DNA of 64,000 nucleotides from Pantoea eucalypti (GTDB lineage: Bacteria; Pseudomonadota; Gammaproteobacteria; Enterobacterales; Enterobacteriaceae). A model generated the notes under the pieces. That model was not told where the DNA came from. It ran no database searches and was given only the letters and a program-made list of their open reading frames with translations. A program made the position numbers and the translations under genes. The DNA lies in assembly GCF_009646115.1 (NCBI RefSeq), contig NZ_CP045720.1:434001-498000 (forward strand), given 5' to 3'. This document shows, piece by piece, positions 31,579 through 44,837 of this stretch. Positions within the stretch are counted from its first letter, which is position 1. The number at the start of each line of letters is the position of its first letter.

Positions 31579-33059
<1,481 letters not shown>

Positions 33060-33077
33060 TTTTGTCACATATTTTTC

Positions 33078-33106
33078 TTGCAAAGTCGGGTTGAGCTGGC
33101 TAGATT
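33078..33106 (+). promoter_or_regulatory. alpha operon promoter
   Basis: -35 TTGCAA, 17-bp spacer, -10 TAGATT. The -10 lies inside the loop and stem of the spc terminator, the same overlap as in E. coli. Confidence 0.7.
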
Positions 33107-33121
33107 AGCCAGCCAATCTTT
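33095..33121 (+). terminator. spc operon terminator
   Basis: Stem GCTGGCTA / TAGCCAGC with a 3-nt loop and a weak CAATCTTTT tail. It coincides with the alpha promoter. Confidence 0.6.
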
Positions 33122-33205
33122 TGTATGTCAGTGCGTTTCCATTTGAGTATCCTGAAAACGGGCTTTTCAGCATGGGACGTGCTTGTTTAATTATAGGAGT
33201 GCATA
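33113..33205 (+). promoter_or_regulatory. alpha operon leader (S4-binding RNA)
   Basis: Untranslated leader ending at a GTG start with AGGAG. It contains CTGAAAACGGGCTTTTCAG, part of the pseudoknot that S4 binds in E. coli to block rpsM translation. Similarity to E. coli is from memory; an Rfam alpha-RBS search would settle it. Confidence 0.75.
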
Positions 33206-33562
33206 GTGGCCCGTATAGCAGGCATTAACATTCCTGATCAAAAACATACCGTTATCGCATTAACTTCGATCTTCGGTATCGGTAAAACCCGTTCAAAAGC
33301 CATCTGCGCTTCAACGGGTATTGCTGAAAATGTTAAGATCAGTGAGCTGTCTGAAGAACAAATTGATCAGCTGCGTGATGCAGTTGCGAAATTCGTTGTA
33401 GAAGGTGATCTGCGCCGTGAAATCACCCTGAGCATCAAGCGTCTTATGGACCTTGGTTGCTACCGTGGTTTGCGCCATCGTCGTGGTCTTCCGGTTCGCG
33501 GTCAGCGTACTAAGACCAACGCACGTACCCGTAAGGGTCCGCGTAAACCGATCAAGAAATAA
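33206..33562 (+). CDS. rpsM: 30S ribosomal protein S13
   Basis: Head protein forming bridges B1a and B1b with the large subunit. 118 aa, starting at GTG (as in E. coli), which suits S4-mediated translational control. C-terminal basic tail [20 protein letters not shown]. First gene of the alpha operon. Confidence 0.97.
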   Translation: MARIAGINIPDQKHTVIALTSIFGIGKTRSKAICASTGIAENVKISELSEEQIDQLRDAVAKFVVEGDLRREITLSIKRLMDLGCYRGLRHRRGLPVRGQRTKTNARTRKGPRKPIKK

Positions 33563-33575
33563 TCGGGGTGAGTAA

Positions 33576-33968
<393 letters not shown>

Positions 33969-33983
33969 CGCCCGTTTTTTTAG

Positions 33984-34622
<639 letters not shown>

Positions 34623-34647
34623 GGCTTAGTACCAAAGAGAGGACACA

Positions 34648-35637
34648 ATGCAGGGTTCTGTGACAGAGTTTCTAAAACCGCGCCTGGTAGATATCGAGCA
34701 AGTGAGTTCGACGCACGCCAAGGTGACCCTTGAGCCTTTAGAGCGTGGCTTTGGCCATACTCTTGGTAACGCACTGCGCCGTATTCTGCTTTCATCCATG
34801 CCGGGTTGCGCGGTGACCGAGGTTGAAATTGATGGTGTACTTCATGAGTACAGCACCAAAGAGGGCGTACAGGAAGATATCCTGGAAATCCTGCTCAACC
34901 TGAAAGGGCTGGCGGTAAGAGTTCAGGGTAAAGATGAAGTTATTCTGACCCTGAATAAATCTGGCATTGGCCCTGTGACTGCAGCCGACATTACCCATGA
35001 TGGTGATGTCGAAATCGTCAAGCCTCAGCATGTCATTTGCCATCTGACCGATGAGAACGCTGCTATCAGCATGCGTATCAAAGTTCAGCGTGGACGTGGC
35101 TATGTGCCGGCTTCTGCCCGAATTCATTCGGAAGAAGATGAGCGCCCAATCGGCCGCCTGTTAGTTGACGCTTGCTACAGCCCTGTAGACCGTATCGCCT
35201 ACAATGTTGAAGCAGCGCGTGTAGAGCAGCGCACCGACCTGGACAAGCTGGTCATCGAAATGGAAACCAACGGCACAATCGATCCTGAAGAGGCGATTCG
35301 TCGTGCGGCAACCATTCTGGCTGAACAACTTGAAGCTTTCGTTGACTTACGTGATGTACGTCAGCCGGAAGTTAAAGAAGAGAAACCAGAATTCGATCCG
35401 ATCCTGCTGCGCCCTGTTGACGATCTGGAATTGACTGTCCGCTCTGCTAACTGCCTTAAGGCAGAAGCTATCCACTACATCGGTGATCTGGTACAGCGTA
35501 CCGAGGTTGAGCTGCTTAAAACGCCTAACCTTGGTAAAAAATCTCTTACCGAGATTAAAGATGTGCTGGCTTCGCGTGGTCTTTCTCTGGGCATGCGCCT
35601 TGAGAACTGGCCGCCAGCAAGCATTGCTGATGAATAA
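34648..35637 (+). CDS. rpoA: RNA polymerase alpha subunit
   Basis: Scaffold for RNA polymerase assembly and contact for activators and UP elements. 329 aa. The N-domain (1-235) and C-domain (250-329) are joined by a flexible linker. The DNA- and activator-contact region [12 protein letters not shown] (including R265) is intact. Fourth gene of the alpha operon, before rplQ. Confidence 0.98.
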
Positions 35638-35653
35638 TCAGATCACAGGTTAA

Positions 35654-36064
<411 letters not shown>

Positions 36065-36077
36065 TCTGTAGCAACGT

Positions 36078-36104
36078 AAAAAACCCGCTTCGGCGGGTTT
36101 TTTA
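36078..36104 (+). terminator. alpha operon terminator
   Basis: Stem AAACCCGC / GCGGGTTT with a TTCG loop and T-run, 16 nt past rplQ. Confidence 0.92.
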
Positions 36105-36159
36105 TTGCCTGCAATTTATTACCTTAGAACGTAGTCTTTTATGTTCAAAGGAGCTAACT

Positions 36160-36531
36160 ATGTGGCTGGTTGATGAACTTGCTGAACAGCATATCAAAGC
36201 AGCGTTAGAAAAAGGCGAGCTGAGTAATCTTCCTGGCTCAGGTAAGCCACTGCAGCTGGATGATGACAGCCATGTTCCGCCCGAATTAAGAGCAGGTTAC
36301 CGGTTGCTCAAAAATTCAGGATTTCTGCCGCCTGAACTTGAGTTAAGACGCGAAGCCATGGAAGTTAACGATCTTATTTGTCAGCTCGATCCAGAGGATC
36401 ATCGCTATCAGGATCATTGTCATCGGCTGCAGGTTCTGGAGCTAAGATTACGTCAGGCAGGTATGAGTACCGATTTTCTTCATGGCCGTTATTCCACAGC
36501 CATCCAGCATCATTTCCGTGAGGAGAAGTAA
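36160..36531 (+). CDS. yhdN: DUF1992-family protein YhdN
   Basis: Conserved 123-aa soluble protein of unknown function. The family core LPGSGKPLQLDDDSHVPPE and the following RAGYRLLKNSG are plain, with a predicted J-domain-related helical fold. Its stop is followed directly by the zntR ATG, the same pair as in E. coli. Confidence 0.92.
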   Translation: MWLVDELAEQHIKAALEKGELSNLPGSGKPLQLDDDSHVPPELRAGYRLLKNSGFLPPELELRREAMEVNDLICQLDPEDHRYQDHCHRLQVLELRLRQAGMSTDFLHGRYSTAIQHHFREEK

Positions 36532-36948
36532 ATGTTTCGCATTGGCCAGCTAGCTAAGCTTGCAGATGTCACGCCAGACACGATTCGCTTCTATGAAAAA
36601 CAACAGATGATGGATCATGATGGTCGGACAGAAGGCGGTTTTCGACTTTATAGCGAGAGTGATCTTCAGCGTCTGAAATTTATTCGCTACGGGCGCAAAC
36701 TCGGCTTTAGCCTTGAAGCCATCAGAGAGCTGCTCTCGATCCGGGTCGATCCTGTGCATCACACCTGTCAGGAATCAAAAGCGATCGTTGAAAAACGGCT
36801 GTATGAAGTTGCTCAAATGATCGCAGAATTAGAAACGATGCAGCGTTCTCTGCGACATCTCTCGGATGCCTGTTGTGGAGACAGCCACACTAGCGTTTCG
36901 TGCTCAATTCTTGAGGCACTGGAGCGGGGAGAGGCTTTGAGCAAATAA
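36532..36948 (+). CDS. zntR: MerR-family Zn(II)-responsive regulator ZntR
   Basis: Activates the zinc exporter gene zntA when Zn(II) is high, by twisting the promoter. 138 aa. N-terminal MerR helix-turn-helix (IGQLAKLADVTPDTIRFYEKQ within 3-22), dimerisation helix, and the metal loop near the end. The zinc ligands are present: the HTCQES cysteine near 79, and the CC, H and C of DACCGDSHTSVSC. It is three residues shorter than E. coli ZntR and lacks its final cysteine. zntA itself is not in the window. Confidence 0.93.
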   Translation: MFRIGQLAKLADVTPDTIRFYEKQQMMDHDGRTEGGFRLYSESDLQRLKFIRYGRKLGFSLEAIRELLSIRVDPVHHTCQESKAIVEKRLYEVAQMIAELETMQRSLRHLSDACCGDSHTSVSCSILEALERGEALSK

Positions 36949-37007
36949 GGATATTGTTATTTTGCTGCAAAAGAATAAAGTATCAGACCTTATAAACAGG
37001 AGGCGTC

Positions 37008-37295
37008 ATGAGTAAATATCAGCACACCAAAGGGCAAATTCGCGACAACGCGATTCAGGCCCTCTTACACGACCCGCTATTTCGGCAACGTATTGAGCAG
37101 AAGCAAAAAGGTAAAGGCAGTTTTAAGCGAAAAGAGAAACATGGCAAGGGGACGGGATGGGAGGGCAGTGATAAGAAAGCGTCTTATCACTGCCCTTCTG
37201 CTTTTACGGTTAAAAAAACCGCCTGTGCGGCGGCTTATCAACTATACCCGCGTGTTTTGCTGTTTAAGCAGATCGCGGATTTCAGTCAGCAGTAA
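37008..37295 (+). CDS. arfA: alternative ribosome-rescue factor A
   Basis: Rescues ribosomes stalled on mRNAs lacking a stop codon, by recruiting RF2 when tmRNA fails. The active part is clear: [20 protein letters not shown] start and the basic [15 protein letters not shown] segment. A 14-bp perfect hairpin (37162-37196) begins at about codon 52. In E. coli such a hairpin makes arfA mRNA end without a stop codon, so ArfA is made only when tmRNA is overloaded. The open frame past the hairpin to 37295 overlaps mscL on the other strand and is probably not present in the working protein. Confidence 0.9.
   Translation: MSKYQHTKGQIRDNAIQALLHDPLFRQRIEQKQKGKGSFKRKEKHGKGTGWEGSDKKASYHCPSAFTVKKTACAAAYQLYPRVLLFKQIADFSQQ
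37162..37205 (+). promoter_or_regulatory. arfA internal hairpin with T-tail
   Basis: AGGGCAGTGATAAG pairs perfectly with CTTATCACTGCCCT around a 7-nt loop, followed by TCTGCTTTT. The long perfect stem suits RNase III cutting and the T-tail suits termination; both would leave a nonstop arfA mRNA. Confidence 0.8.
37211..37236 (-). terminator. rho-independent terminator of mscL
   Basis: Read on the minus strand: stem CCGCC / GGCGG, 5-nt loop, then seven T. It begins 6 nt after the mscL stop. Confidence 0.75.
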
Positions 37296-37652
37296 TTCTT
37301 CGTTCGTTGGTTTCGCAACGGGCTTTTCAACTTCCTTTTTCTTATACAGACGGTTCATTAACTTGATCGCCATGAAGATTGCGAAAGCGATGATGACGAA
37401 ATCGAAGATGGTCTGAAGGAAGATACCGTATTGCATTACAACGGCTGGCGCATCACCAACTGCGGGCTTAAGTACCCACTGGAATGATTTAAAGTCGACA
37501 CCACCGATCAGCAAGCCCAATGGTGGCATAATGATGTTGGCGACCAGCGATGAAACGATTTTCCCGAAGGCCGCACCGATGATAACACCGACGGCGAGAT
37601 CCATCACATTACCGCGCATCGCGAAATCGCGAAACTCTTTGATTAAACTCAT
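37242..37652 (-). CDS. mscL: large-conductance mechanosensitive channel
   Basis: Pentameric inner-membrane safety valve opened by membrane tension at hypo-osmotic shock. 136 aa from the start at 37652, which gives the family N-terminus [16 protein letters not shown] with GGAG upstream; a longer frame to 37715 is rejected. Two membrane helices (about 15-45 and 75-100). The C-terminal bundle ends [13 protein letters not shown]. Its 3' end overlaps the nominal arfA frame by 54 nt. Confidence 0.96.
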   Translation of the reverse strand: MSLIKEFRDFAMRGNVMDLAVGVIIGAAFGKIVSSLVANIIMPPLGLLIGGVDFKSFQWVLKPAVGDAPAVVMQYGIFLQTIFDFVIIAFAIFMAIKLMNRLYKKKEVEKPVAKPTNEELLLTEIRDLLKQQNTRV

Positions 37653-37776
37653 ACTTATCTCCTTGCCTAAGCCAATGTCATAAAGTTTAACAAACCTTAC
37701 TGTTTTTGCCATCAACTCAGCGATTTAAGCGGCACTTTCACGCGTCTCGTACTTTTTATGCCTGTAAATGCGGCAT

Positions 37777-39153
37777 TTACAGGAAAAATGGACTTGGCTG
37801 AAAGAGACGTTCAACGTCTGAGACAAATTTCTTGTCGGTGAGGAACATGATGACATGATCTCCTTGTTCAATACGCAGATTGTCATTGGCAATCATCACA
37901 TCGTCACCGCGAACCACTGCGCCGATAATGGTCCCTGGCGGTAATTTGATATCATCAATTGAACGGCCGACCACGCGTGAAGTGGATTCGTCACCATGCG
38001 CTATTGCTTCGATTGCCTCTGCAATACCGCGTCGCAGTGACGATACACCCACGATATCTGCTTTGCGCACATGGCCCAGCAGAGCAGAGATAGTGGCCTG
38101 CTGAGGTGAAATAGCAATATCGATGACGCTGCCCTGCACCAGATCGACATACGCACGACGCTGAATAAGCACCATAACTTTCTTCGCCCCCATCTTTTTT
38201 GCCAGCATGGCTGACATGATGTTGGCTTCATCATCATTGGTGACGGCAATAAACAGATCAACCTGCTCAACGTGCTCTTCCGCCAGCAACTCCTGATCGG
38301 ACGCATCGCCATAAAAAACTACCGTGTCATGCAGATGTTCTGCAAGTTCGGCTGCGCGCTGAGCATTACGTTCAATCAGCTTAACGCTGTAATGTTTCTC
38401 AAGACGCTGTGCCAGACCGAAACCAATGTTACCGCCACCCACCAGCATAATCCGCTTGTAGGGTTTCTCCAGCCGTTGCATCTCGCTCATTACGGCACGA
38501 ATATTCTGGCTGGCCGCGATGAAAAAGACTTCATCACCCGCTTCAACAATGGTTGATCCCTGCGGACGAATGGGCCGGTCCTGACGAAAGATAGCGGCTA
38601 CTCGGGTATCAATGTGTGGCATATGCTCACGCATAATGGAGAGCGGATTGCCCACCAGTGGTCCACCATAATAGGCTTTCACCACCGCAAGGCTGACTTT
38701 GCCCTCAGCAAAGTTAACCACCTGCAACGCGCCAGGATACTGGATTAAACGGTAGATATTTTCGATCACCAACTGTTCCGGTGAGATCAGGTGATCAATG
38801 GGCACCGCTTCAGGAATAAATAACTTGTCCGCATCACGCAGATAGTCGGCCGCGCGAATCCGGGCGATACGGTTCGGCGTATTGAAAAGCGAATAAGCAA
38901 TCTGACAGGCAATCATGTTGGTTTCGTCGGAGTTGGTCACGGCAACCAGCATGTCGGCATCTTCCGCGCCTGCTTCCCGCAAAATGCGCGGATGAGAACC
39001 ATGACCCTGCACGACGCGCAGATCGAATTTATCCTGCAGATGACGCAGGCGTGAAGAGTCGGTATCCACCACCGTGATATCGTTGTTTTCACCGACCAGA
39101 TTTTCTGCCAGGGTACCGCCAACCTGACCTGCGCCCAGAATGATTATTTTCAT
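37777..39153 (-). CDS. trkA: Trk potassium uptake regulatory protein TrkA
   Basis: NAD(H)-binding peripheral subunit that gates TrkH/TrkG potassium uptake. 458 aa with two RCK units, each with a Rossmann glycine motif: [14 protein letters not shown] at the N-terminus and [13 protein letters not shown] near residue 235. TrkA-C domains follow each. Lies downstream of rsmB on the minus strand. Its stop codon overlaps a perfect inverted repeat (37761-37783). Confidence 0.97.
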   Translation of the reverse strand: MKIIILGAGQVGGTLAENLVGENNDITVVDTDSSRLRHLQDKFDLRVVQGHGSHPRILREAGAEDADMLVAVTNSDETNMIACQIAYSLFNTPNRIARIRAADYLRDADKLFIPEAVPIDHLISPEQLVIENIYRLIQYPGALQVVNFAEGKVSLAVVKAYYGGPLVGNPLSIMREHMPHIDTRVAAIFRQDRPIRPQGSTIVEAGDEVFFIAASQNIRAVMSEMQRLEKPYKRIMLVGGGNIGFGLAQRLEKHYSVKLIERNAQRAAELAEHLHDTVVFYGDASDQELLAEEHVEQVDLFIAVTNDDEANIMSAMLAKKMGAKKVMVLIQRRAYVDLVQGSVIDIAISPQQATISALLGHVRKADIVGVSSLRRGIAEAIEAIAHGDESTSRVVGRSIDDIKLPPGTIIGAVVRGDDVMIANDNLRIEQGDHVIMFLTDKKFVSDVERLFQPSPFFL

Positions 39154-39171
39154 CGCTTATCAATACTCATC

Positions 39172-40473
39172 TCAGTTTGTACCCGATTTCTTTATCAGCT
39201 TAGCGTAGAAGAAACCATCTCCGCCTTCGGCTTGCGGGAATACCTGTAGGCCATTCGCGGGTGCATCCCTGAGGGGAACGGCTTGTGCATCGTGCTGGCG
39301 CTGCAGGAAAGCATCTATCTGCTGATGATTCTCTTCAGGCAGGATGGAACAGGTAGCATAAATCAGCGTACCGCCTGGTTTCAGGTGCGGCCAGACAGCA
39401 TCAAGAATTTCAGACTGAAGCTTTGCCAGCTCGGCGATATCACGATCGCGACGCAGCCACTTGATGTCTGGATGACGTCGGATCACTCCGGTAGCAGAGC
39501 AGGGGGCATCCAGCAGAATTCGGTCAAACGGCCGATCACCGCACCACTGCTGCGGCGTCCGTCCATCACCCTGTTTAACATCTGCTTTCATGCCCAGTCG
39601 CTGCAGATTTTCCTCAACGCGTTTAAGGCGCTGTGCATCTACGTCGACGGCCATGACTTCTGCTTCCGGCGCGATTTCGAGAATATGGGTCGTTTTACCG
39701 CCGGGTGCAGCACATAGATCCAGAATCTGTTCGCCGTTTTGGGGTTCAAGCAGCAAAGCACAGCGCTGAGCGGACAAATCCTGCACGGTCACCCAACCCT
39801 GCCCGAAGCCTGGTAACTGACTGACCGGAGCAGGGGCATCGAGCCGCAGTGCATCCGGCACATCGTCAGCAGGCTGTGCATTCCTGCCACTTTCAGTCAG
39901 CAGGGCCAGCCATGCATCACGTTCGTGGTGCTGTTGGTTAACCCGCAACCACATCGGCGGACGCTGGTTATTGGCTTCGACGATCTGCTGCCACTGTTCT
40001 GGCCAGGCATGCTGCAATCGCTTTAGCAGCCATCCCGGATGCAGATACCGCTGCGGGCCATCCTGAATGCTGGCGAGCAGCTCTTCGCGCTGGCGCTGAA
40101 ACTGGCGTAATACACCATTTAATAAGCCTTTCAGGCTGGTGCGCTTCAGGACTTCGGCCCCTGCGACAGTTTCTGCCAGTGCGGCGTGAGCAGGCACGCG
40201 TGTATATTCCAGCTGGTAAAGCCCGACCATGATCAGATAGTGCAGAACCCGCTGTTTACCGGTAAGGGGACGCGCCATCAGTTTACCGATTAGCGCTTCA
40301 AGCTGCGGTAATGTACGCAACACGCCAAAACAGATCTCCTGCACTAACGCGCTATCTTTGTCAGAGAGTTTTTTCTGAGCGGCAGGCAGTGCCGTGTTCA
40401 GGGATTCGCCCTTGTCGACAACGCGCTCAATAAGTTGGGCGGAGAGGCTACGCAGGTTGATTGATTTAGTCAT
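39172..40473 (-). CDS. rsmB: 16S rRNA m5C967 methyltransferase RsmB
   Basis: S-adenosylmethionine-dependent enzyme methylating C967 of 16S rRNA. 433 aa. NusB-like N-domain (1-140), then the Rossmann methyltransferase with [13 protein letters not shown] and the catalytic motif [15 protein letters not shown], and the second cysteine in [11 protein letters not shown]. Part of def-fmt-rsmB-trkA. Confidence 0.97.
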   Translation of the reverse strand: MTKSINLRSLSAQLIERVVDKGESLNTALPAAQKKLSDKDSALVQEICFGVLRTLPQLEALIGKLMARPLTGKQRVLHYLIMVGLYQLEYTRVPAHAALAETVAGAEVLKRTSLKGLLNGVLRQFQRQREELLASIQDGPQRYLHPGWLLKRLQHAWPEQWQQIVEANNQRPPMWLRVNQQHHERDAWLALLTESGRNAQPADDVPDALRLDAPAPVSQLPGFGQGWVTVQDLSAQRCALLLEPQNGEQILDLCAAPGGKTTHILEIAPEAEVMAVDVDAQRLKRVEENLQRLGMKADVKQGDGRTPQQWCGDRPFDRILLDAPCSATGVIRRHPDIKWLRRDRDIAELAKLQSEILDAVWPHLKPGGTLIYATCSILPEENHQQIDAFLQRQHDAQAVPLRDAPANGLQVFPQAEGGDGFFYAKLIKKSGTN

Positions 40474-40494
40474 AGGGTTTTGTCATCAAACAAA

Positions 40495-40517
40495 AGGCCC
40501 GGTGAGTGACCGGGCCT
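40495..40517 (-). other. fmt-rsmB intercistronic hairpin
   Basis: Perfect 8-bp GC-rich stem AGGCCCGG / CCGGGCCT with a 7-nt loop and, on the minus strand, a short TTTTG tail. It may act as a leaky terminator or attenuator that lowers rsmB-trkA expression relative to def-fmt. Confidence 0.6.
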
Positions 40518-40522
40518 GAGAG

Positions 40523-41467
40523 TCAGTCCAGAAGGGTTCCAGGTTCAAACCATTCCCGGCGCGAGTTGAGAAGATCCTGAGCCGACATCGGTTTTTTACC
40601 GGCGGGCTGCAACTGCAGTAGATTCAGTACACCCTGAGCGGTCGCCACCTGGATGCCACGTTTATCCGCATGAATAATTTCACCCGGCGAACGATCGCTG
40701 TGAGGCAGAACGCTTGCCTGCCAGACTTTCACCGGTTGATCATCAATGGTGAAAAAGCTCATCGGCCACGGGTTAAACGCGCGAATACAACGTTCAAGCT
40801 GTTCTGCTGAGAGTGTCCAGTCAAGACGTGCCTCCTCTTTACTGAGCTTCTCAGCATAGTTGGCCAGCGCTTCATCCTGTTTTTCAGGTGTAGCCTGCTG
40901 AGTGCTCAGTAAGGTCAGCGTATCCAGCAGTCCCTGTGGTCCAAGTTCAGCCAGCTTATCGTATAGCGTTGCACTGGTATCCTGGGCAGTAATCGGACAG
41001 GCAAGCTTGTGCAGCATATCGCCGGTGTCCAGCCCCACATCCATCTGCATGATGGTCACGCCGGTTTCGCTGTCGCCAGCCCAGAGCGCACGTTGAATCG
41101 GTGCGGCTCCACGCCAGCGTGGCAGCAGTGAACCATGAACGTTGATGCAGCCCAGACGTGGCATATCAAGCACGGCCTTTGGCAGAATTAATCCGTAGGC
41201 CACAACAACCATCACATCAGCCTTAAGGTCAGCAACCAGCTGCTGATTCTCTTCCGGTCGCAGTGACTTAGGCTGATACACAGGAATGTCATGTGCCATC
41301 GCCAGCGTTTTGACCGGGCCTGGGGTTAATTTGTTACCGCGACCCGCCGGGCGGTCGGGTTGGGTGAATACACCGATAACCTGATGTTCAGAAGCAAGCA
41401 GCGCGTCAAGATGACGCGCTGCAAAGTCAGGTGTGCCGGCAAAGATGATTTTTAGCGGGGCAGACAC
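40523..41467 (-). CDS. fmt: methionyl-tRNA formyltransferase
   Basis: Formylates initiator Met-tRNA using 10-formyl-tetrahydrofolate. 314 aa. The formyltransferase domain has [16 protein letters not shown] at the start, the catalytic-site [17 protein letters not shown] and later D in [13 protein letters not shown]-terminal OB fold binds tRNA. 20 nt downstream of def, the enzyme that later removes the formyl group. Confidence 0.97.
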   Translation of the reverse strand: MSAPLKIIFAGTPDFAARHLDALLASEHQVIGVFTQPDRPAGRGNKLTPGPVKTLAMAHDIPVYQPKSLRPEENQQLVADLKADVMVVVAYGLILPKAVLDMPRLGCINVHGSLLPRWRGAAPIQRALWAGDSETGVTIMQMDVGLDTGDMLHKLACPITAQDTSATLYDKLAELGPQGLLDTLTLLSTQQATPEKQDEALANYAEKLSKEEARLDWTLSAEQLERCIRAFNPWPMSFFTIDDQPVKVWQASVLPHSDRSPGEIIHADKRGIQVATAQGVLNLLQLQPAGKKPMSAQDLLNSRREWFEPGTLLD

Positions 41468-41487
41468 GTGTATCCCTTTTTAAGTTC

Positions 41488-42000
41488 TCAGGAAGCCTGG
41501 GCGTTCTGACGCGCCAGTTTCTCTAACTTAGTTTTGATTCGTTGCCGCTTCAGAGGCGACAGATAATCGATAAACAGTTTGCCTTCCAGATGATCGATCT
41601 CATGCTGGATACAGATGGCCAGTAACTCGCTGGCTTCCAGCTCGAAACTGTTACCGTCACGATCAAGTGCACGGACTTTAACCCGCTCTGCACGTGGAAC
41701 AAATGCGCGCTGTTCCGGAATTGAGAGGCAACCCTCTTCAATACCGGTTTCGCCGCTTTTTTCCAGCAGCTCAGGGTTAATCAGAACTAAACGTTCTTCA
41801 CGACTTTCAGAGACATCAATCACGATAATGCGCTGATGAATATCGACCTGCGTAGCGGCAAGACCGATACCTTCTTCGGCATACATCGTCTCGAACATAT
41901 CATCAACGATACGCTGAATGTCTGCGTTAACTTCTTTAACGGGCGCAGCGACTTTGCGAAGACGCTCGTCAGGGAAATGTAATACCTGCAAAACTGACAT
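41488..42000 (-). CDS. def: peptide deformylase
   Basis: Fe(II) metalloenzyme that removes the N-formyl group from nascent proteins. 170 aa with all three signature motifs: EGIGLAATQ (43-51), EEGCLSIPE with metal ligand C91, and QHEIDHLEG with H133, E134 and H137. First gene of def-fmt-rsmB-trkA, divergent from dprA. Confidence 0.97.
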   Translation of the reverse strand: MSVLQVLHFPDERLRKVAAPVKEVNADIQRIVDDMFETMYAEEGIGLAATQVDIHQRIIVIDVSESREERLVLINPELLEKSGETGIEEGCLSIPEQRAFVPRAERVKVRALDRDGNSFELEASELLAICIQHEIDHLEGKLFIDYLSPLKRQRIKTKLEKLARQNAQAS

Positions 42001-42115
42001 AAATATCCAGATCTGTATTCGGTTAAGAAAAGATTACTACCTCATATTGTAGACTTTTCGAGGCCTGATTGACAGCATTGTGCAGCAGGAAGCAAGGGCG
42101 ATCAGGGAGTCTGAG

Positions 42116-43240
42116 ATGGACAAAATAGCGCAGTACGTGCGGCTGGCAGCCGTCACTGGAATGACAGGGAAACGCTGGATTGACGTCGCACAGCAGACAG
42201 GTGGCCAGGTAGCAGATAAGGAGCAGCTTATCCGATTAGGGTTAGATGCCAGTCAGCGCCAGCAATATTATGATTTCAGTGCAAAAAAACTTCCAGAATT
42301 GTATGACTGGCTGGCACAGAGTCCGGCTCATCATCTGATTACTGCGTTGGACGAGGCCTATCCAGCCCGTCTCAAAGAAACGAGCCGCTTTCCGCCACTG
42401 CTCTATATTCATGGCGATCCTGCTGTGATAAGTACTCCTCAGTTAGCGGTGGTGGGGAGTCGAAACTGTTCACATAATGGCCGTTACTGGTGCGACTGGT
42501 TTACTCAGCACTTAAGCCTCAGCGGTCTGACCATTACCAGCGGACTGGCCCGGGGTATTGATGGTGTTGCACATAAGGCAGCACTCAACGTGAAGGGCAA
42601 AACGGTGGCTGTACTGGGCAGTGGGTTACAAAATCTCTATCCCAAAAATCATGCCGACCTTGCCGCAGAGATTGTTGAGCAGGGTGGTGCTGTGATTTCT
42701 GAATTTCCGCTGGCGACCCTGCCGCATCCGGCGAATTTTCCACGCCGTAATCGTATCATCAGCGGTCTGAGTCATGGGGTGCTGGTGGTAGAAGCCTCGC
42801 TGAAGAGTGGCTCACTGGTGACGGCACGTTATGCGCTGGAGCAGAATCGCAATGTCTATGCCTTACCTGGCGCGATCGGCAATCCATTAAGTGAAGGCGT
42901 TAACTGGCTGATTCAGCAGGGTGCGCTGCTGGTGGCCCACCCCAATAACATTGTGGAAGATCTGGCTGGTGCGCTGAACTGGCTGCCAGCGACACAGGCC
43001 GACGAAATTTATTCTGAGGTGAGTGACGATGCTCCATTGCCATTTGCTGATGTGTTGGCTAACGTAGGTGATGATGTTACACCTGTTGACGTTGTCGCTG
43101 AACGTGCCGGCCAATCTGTGCCAGTTATCTCAGCTCAGTTGCTGGAACTGGAGTTAGCAGGATGGATCGCAGCTGTACCCGGCGGCTATGTCCGATTGAG
43201 GAGGGCATGCCATGTTCGACGTACTGATGTATTTGTTTGA
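42116..43240 (+). CDS. dprA: DNA-processing protein DprA (Smf)
   Basis: Loads RecA on incoming single-stranded DNA in transformable bacteria; in enterobacteria its role is less clear. 374 aa from the ATG at 42116 (AGGGAG upstream), equal in length to the E. coli protein; an upstream frame from 42080 lacks support. Rossmann-like core with [30 protein letters not shown] and [14 protein letters not shown]-terminal winged-helix domain ends in RRACHVRR. It overlaps smg by 29 nt. Confidence 0.95.
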   Translation: MDKIAQYVRLAAVTGMTGKRWIDVAQQTGGQVADKEQLIRLGLDASQRQQYYDFSAKKLPELYDWLAQSPAHHLITALDEAYPARLKETSRFPPLLYIHGDPAVISTPQLAVVGSRNCSHNGRYWCDWFTQHLSLSGLTITSGLARGIDGVAHKAALNVKGKTVAVLGSGLQNLYPKNHADLAAEIVEQGGAVISEFPLATLPHPANFPRRNRIISGLSHGVLVVEASLKSGSLVTARYALEQNRNVYALPGAIGNPLSEGVNWLIQQGALLVAHPNNIVEDLAGALNWLPATQADEIYSEVSDDAPLPFADVLANVGDDVTPVDVVAERAGQSVPVISAQLLELELAGWIAAVPGGYVRLRRACHVRRTDVFV

Positions 43241-43685
43241 GACATATATCCACAACGAAGCAGAAATGGGTGTTGATCAGGACAGATTGACAGACGACCT
43301 GACGGATGCCGGGTTCCATCGTGAAGATGTTTACAGTGCGCTGAACTGGCTGGAAAGACTGGCTGATTATCAGGAAGGGCTGGTTGAGCCAGTTTTACTG
43401 ACAAGTGATCCGCTCTCCATGCGTATTTATACCGACGAAGAGAGCAAGCGTTTAGATGCTGATAGCCGTGGTTTTCTGCTGTTCCTGGAGCAGATTCAGG
43501 TGCTGAACCTGGAAACCCGTGAAATGGTCATCGAACGTATCATGGCGCTGGATACCTCTGAGTTTGACCTGGAGGATCTCAAATGGGTGGTGCTGATGGT
43601 GTTGTTCAACATCCCGGGATGTGAAAATGCCTATCAGCAGATGGAAGAACTGCTATTCGACGTCAATGAAGGTATGCTGCATTAA
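43212..43685 (+). CDS. smg: Smg family protein
   Basis: Conserved 157-aa acidic protein of unknown function, always beside dprA in enterobacteria. [18 protein letters not shown] start, mostly helical, with [20 protein letters not shown] near the end. Its start lies within the end of dprA in another frame, a clear case of coupled genes. Confidence 0.94.
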   Translation: MFDVLMYLFETYIHNEAEMGVDQDRLTDDLTDAGFHREDVYSALNWLERLADYQEGLVEPVLLTSDPLSMRIYTDEESKRLDADSRGFLLFLEQIQVLNLETREMVIERIMALDTSEFDLEDLKWVVLMVLFNIPGCENAYQQMEELLFDVNEGMLH

Positions 43686-43709
43686 ATTTCCTTTCATGCA
43701 TTGATCGCT

Positions 43710-44258
43710 ATGAGTAAAGCTGCACTCTTCACCGTGCGTAAACAGGATCCCTGCCCCGCTTGCGGGGCAGAACTGGTTATTCGCTCCGGTAAACATGGTC
43801 CTTTTCTGGGCTGCGCGAACTACCCGGCTTGCGACTACATTCGACCTTTAAAAGGTCAGGCCGATGGCCACGTGGTCAAAGTGCTGGAAGGCCACGCCTG
43901 TCCAGAATGTGGTGCGGATAAAGTGCTGCGGCAGGGACGTTTTGGCATGTTTATCGGCTGCAGCTGCTATCCGGAATGCGGATACACCGAAACCATCGAT
44001 AAACCGGATGAAACCTCGCTGGCCTGTCCTCAGTGCCATGAAGGCCGGTTAGTTCAGCGGCGTTCCCGTTACGGCAAAACGTTTCACTCCTGCGATCGCT
44101 ATCCCGCCTGCCAGTTTGTTGTGAATCTGACACCCGTTGCCGGAATCTGTCCTTATTGTGAGTATCCACTGTTAGTTGAAAAAAAGACGGCGCAGGGCAT
44201 TAAACGATTCTGTGCCAGTAAGAGTTGTGGCAAAGCCATCGCTGAAGAGAATTCATAG
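43710..44258 (+). CDS. yrdD: topoisomerase-like zinc-finger protein YrdD
   Basis: Small protein made of C4 zinc fingers like those at the C-terminus of topoisomerase I; role unknown, probably nucleic-acid binding. 182 aa. Four repeats are visible, each CPxCG with GPFLGC or equivalent and YPxC. Start at ATG 43710; the upstream in-frame TTG at 43701 gives no better site. Part of the dprA-smg-yrdD-tsaC-aroE-yrdB run. Confidence 0.93.
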   Translation: MSKAALFTVRKQDPCPACGAELVIRSGKHGPFLGCANYPACDYIRPLKGQADGHVVKVLEGHACPECGADKVLRQGRFGMFIGCSCYPECGYTETIDKPDETSLACPQCHEGRLVQRRSRYGKTFHSCDRYPACQFVVNLTPVAGICPYCEYPLLVEKKTAQGIKRFCASKSCGKAIAEENS

Positions 44259-44261
44259 ATC

Positions 44262-44834
44262 ATGGAAAATCAACACCTCGCCGATTCATTTGAAAATTGC
44301 TTAGCGCATCTGAATCGTCAGGCGGTCATCGCCTATCCAACTGAAGCTGTATTTGGTCTGGGCTGTGACCCTGACAGTGAATCTGCCGTCATGGCCTTGC
44401 TGGCGCTGAAACAGCGTCCGGTAGAAAAGGGACTTATCCTGATTGCCGCTGATTACACCCAGCTTGAACCTTATATCTCCGCACGCGAACTTTCGGTGAT
44501 GCAGCGTGAGCGGATGTTTGCATGCTGGCCCGGTCCTGTGACCTTTGTCGTCCCCGTTCCACCACAAACCCCTCGCTGGCTGACCGGGCAGTTTGATTCG
44601 CTGGCCATTCGCGTCAGTGACCATCCCGATGTGCAGGCGCTTTGCCGCGCATTTGGTAAACCGCTGGTTTCAACCAGCGCAAATCTGTCGGGTCTGCCTC
44701 CCTGCCGCACGGCGGAAGAAGTGAAGCAACAGTTTGGTGAGCACTTCCCGGTTCTGTCGGGAAAAACCGGTGGCCGCCTTAATCCCTCTGAAATCCGCGA
44801 TGTGATTAGCGGCGAACTTATACGTCAGGGTTAA
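44262..44834 (+). CDS. tsaC: threonylcarbamoyl-AMP synthase TsaC
   Basis: Makes threonylcarbamoyl-AMP from threonine, bicarbonate and ATP, the first step of t6A37 tRNA modification. 190 aa, YrdC fold: [13 protein letters not shown] near the start, [13 protein letters not shown], and STSANLSG later. Three bases from yrdD and aroE, respectively. Confidence 0.97.
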   Translation: MENQHLADSFENCLAHLNRQAVIAYPTEAVFGLGCDPDSESAVMALLALKQRPVEKGLILIAADYTQLEPYISARELSVMQRERMFACWPGPVTFVVPVPPQTPRWLTGQFDSLAIRVSDHPDVQALCRAFGKPLVSTSANLSGLPPCRTAEEVKQQFGEHFPVLSGKTGGRLNPSEIRDVISGELIRQG

Positions 44835-44837
44835 TTC

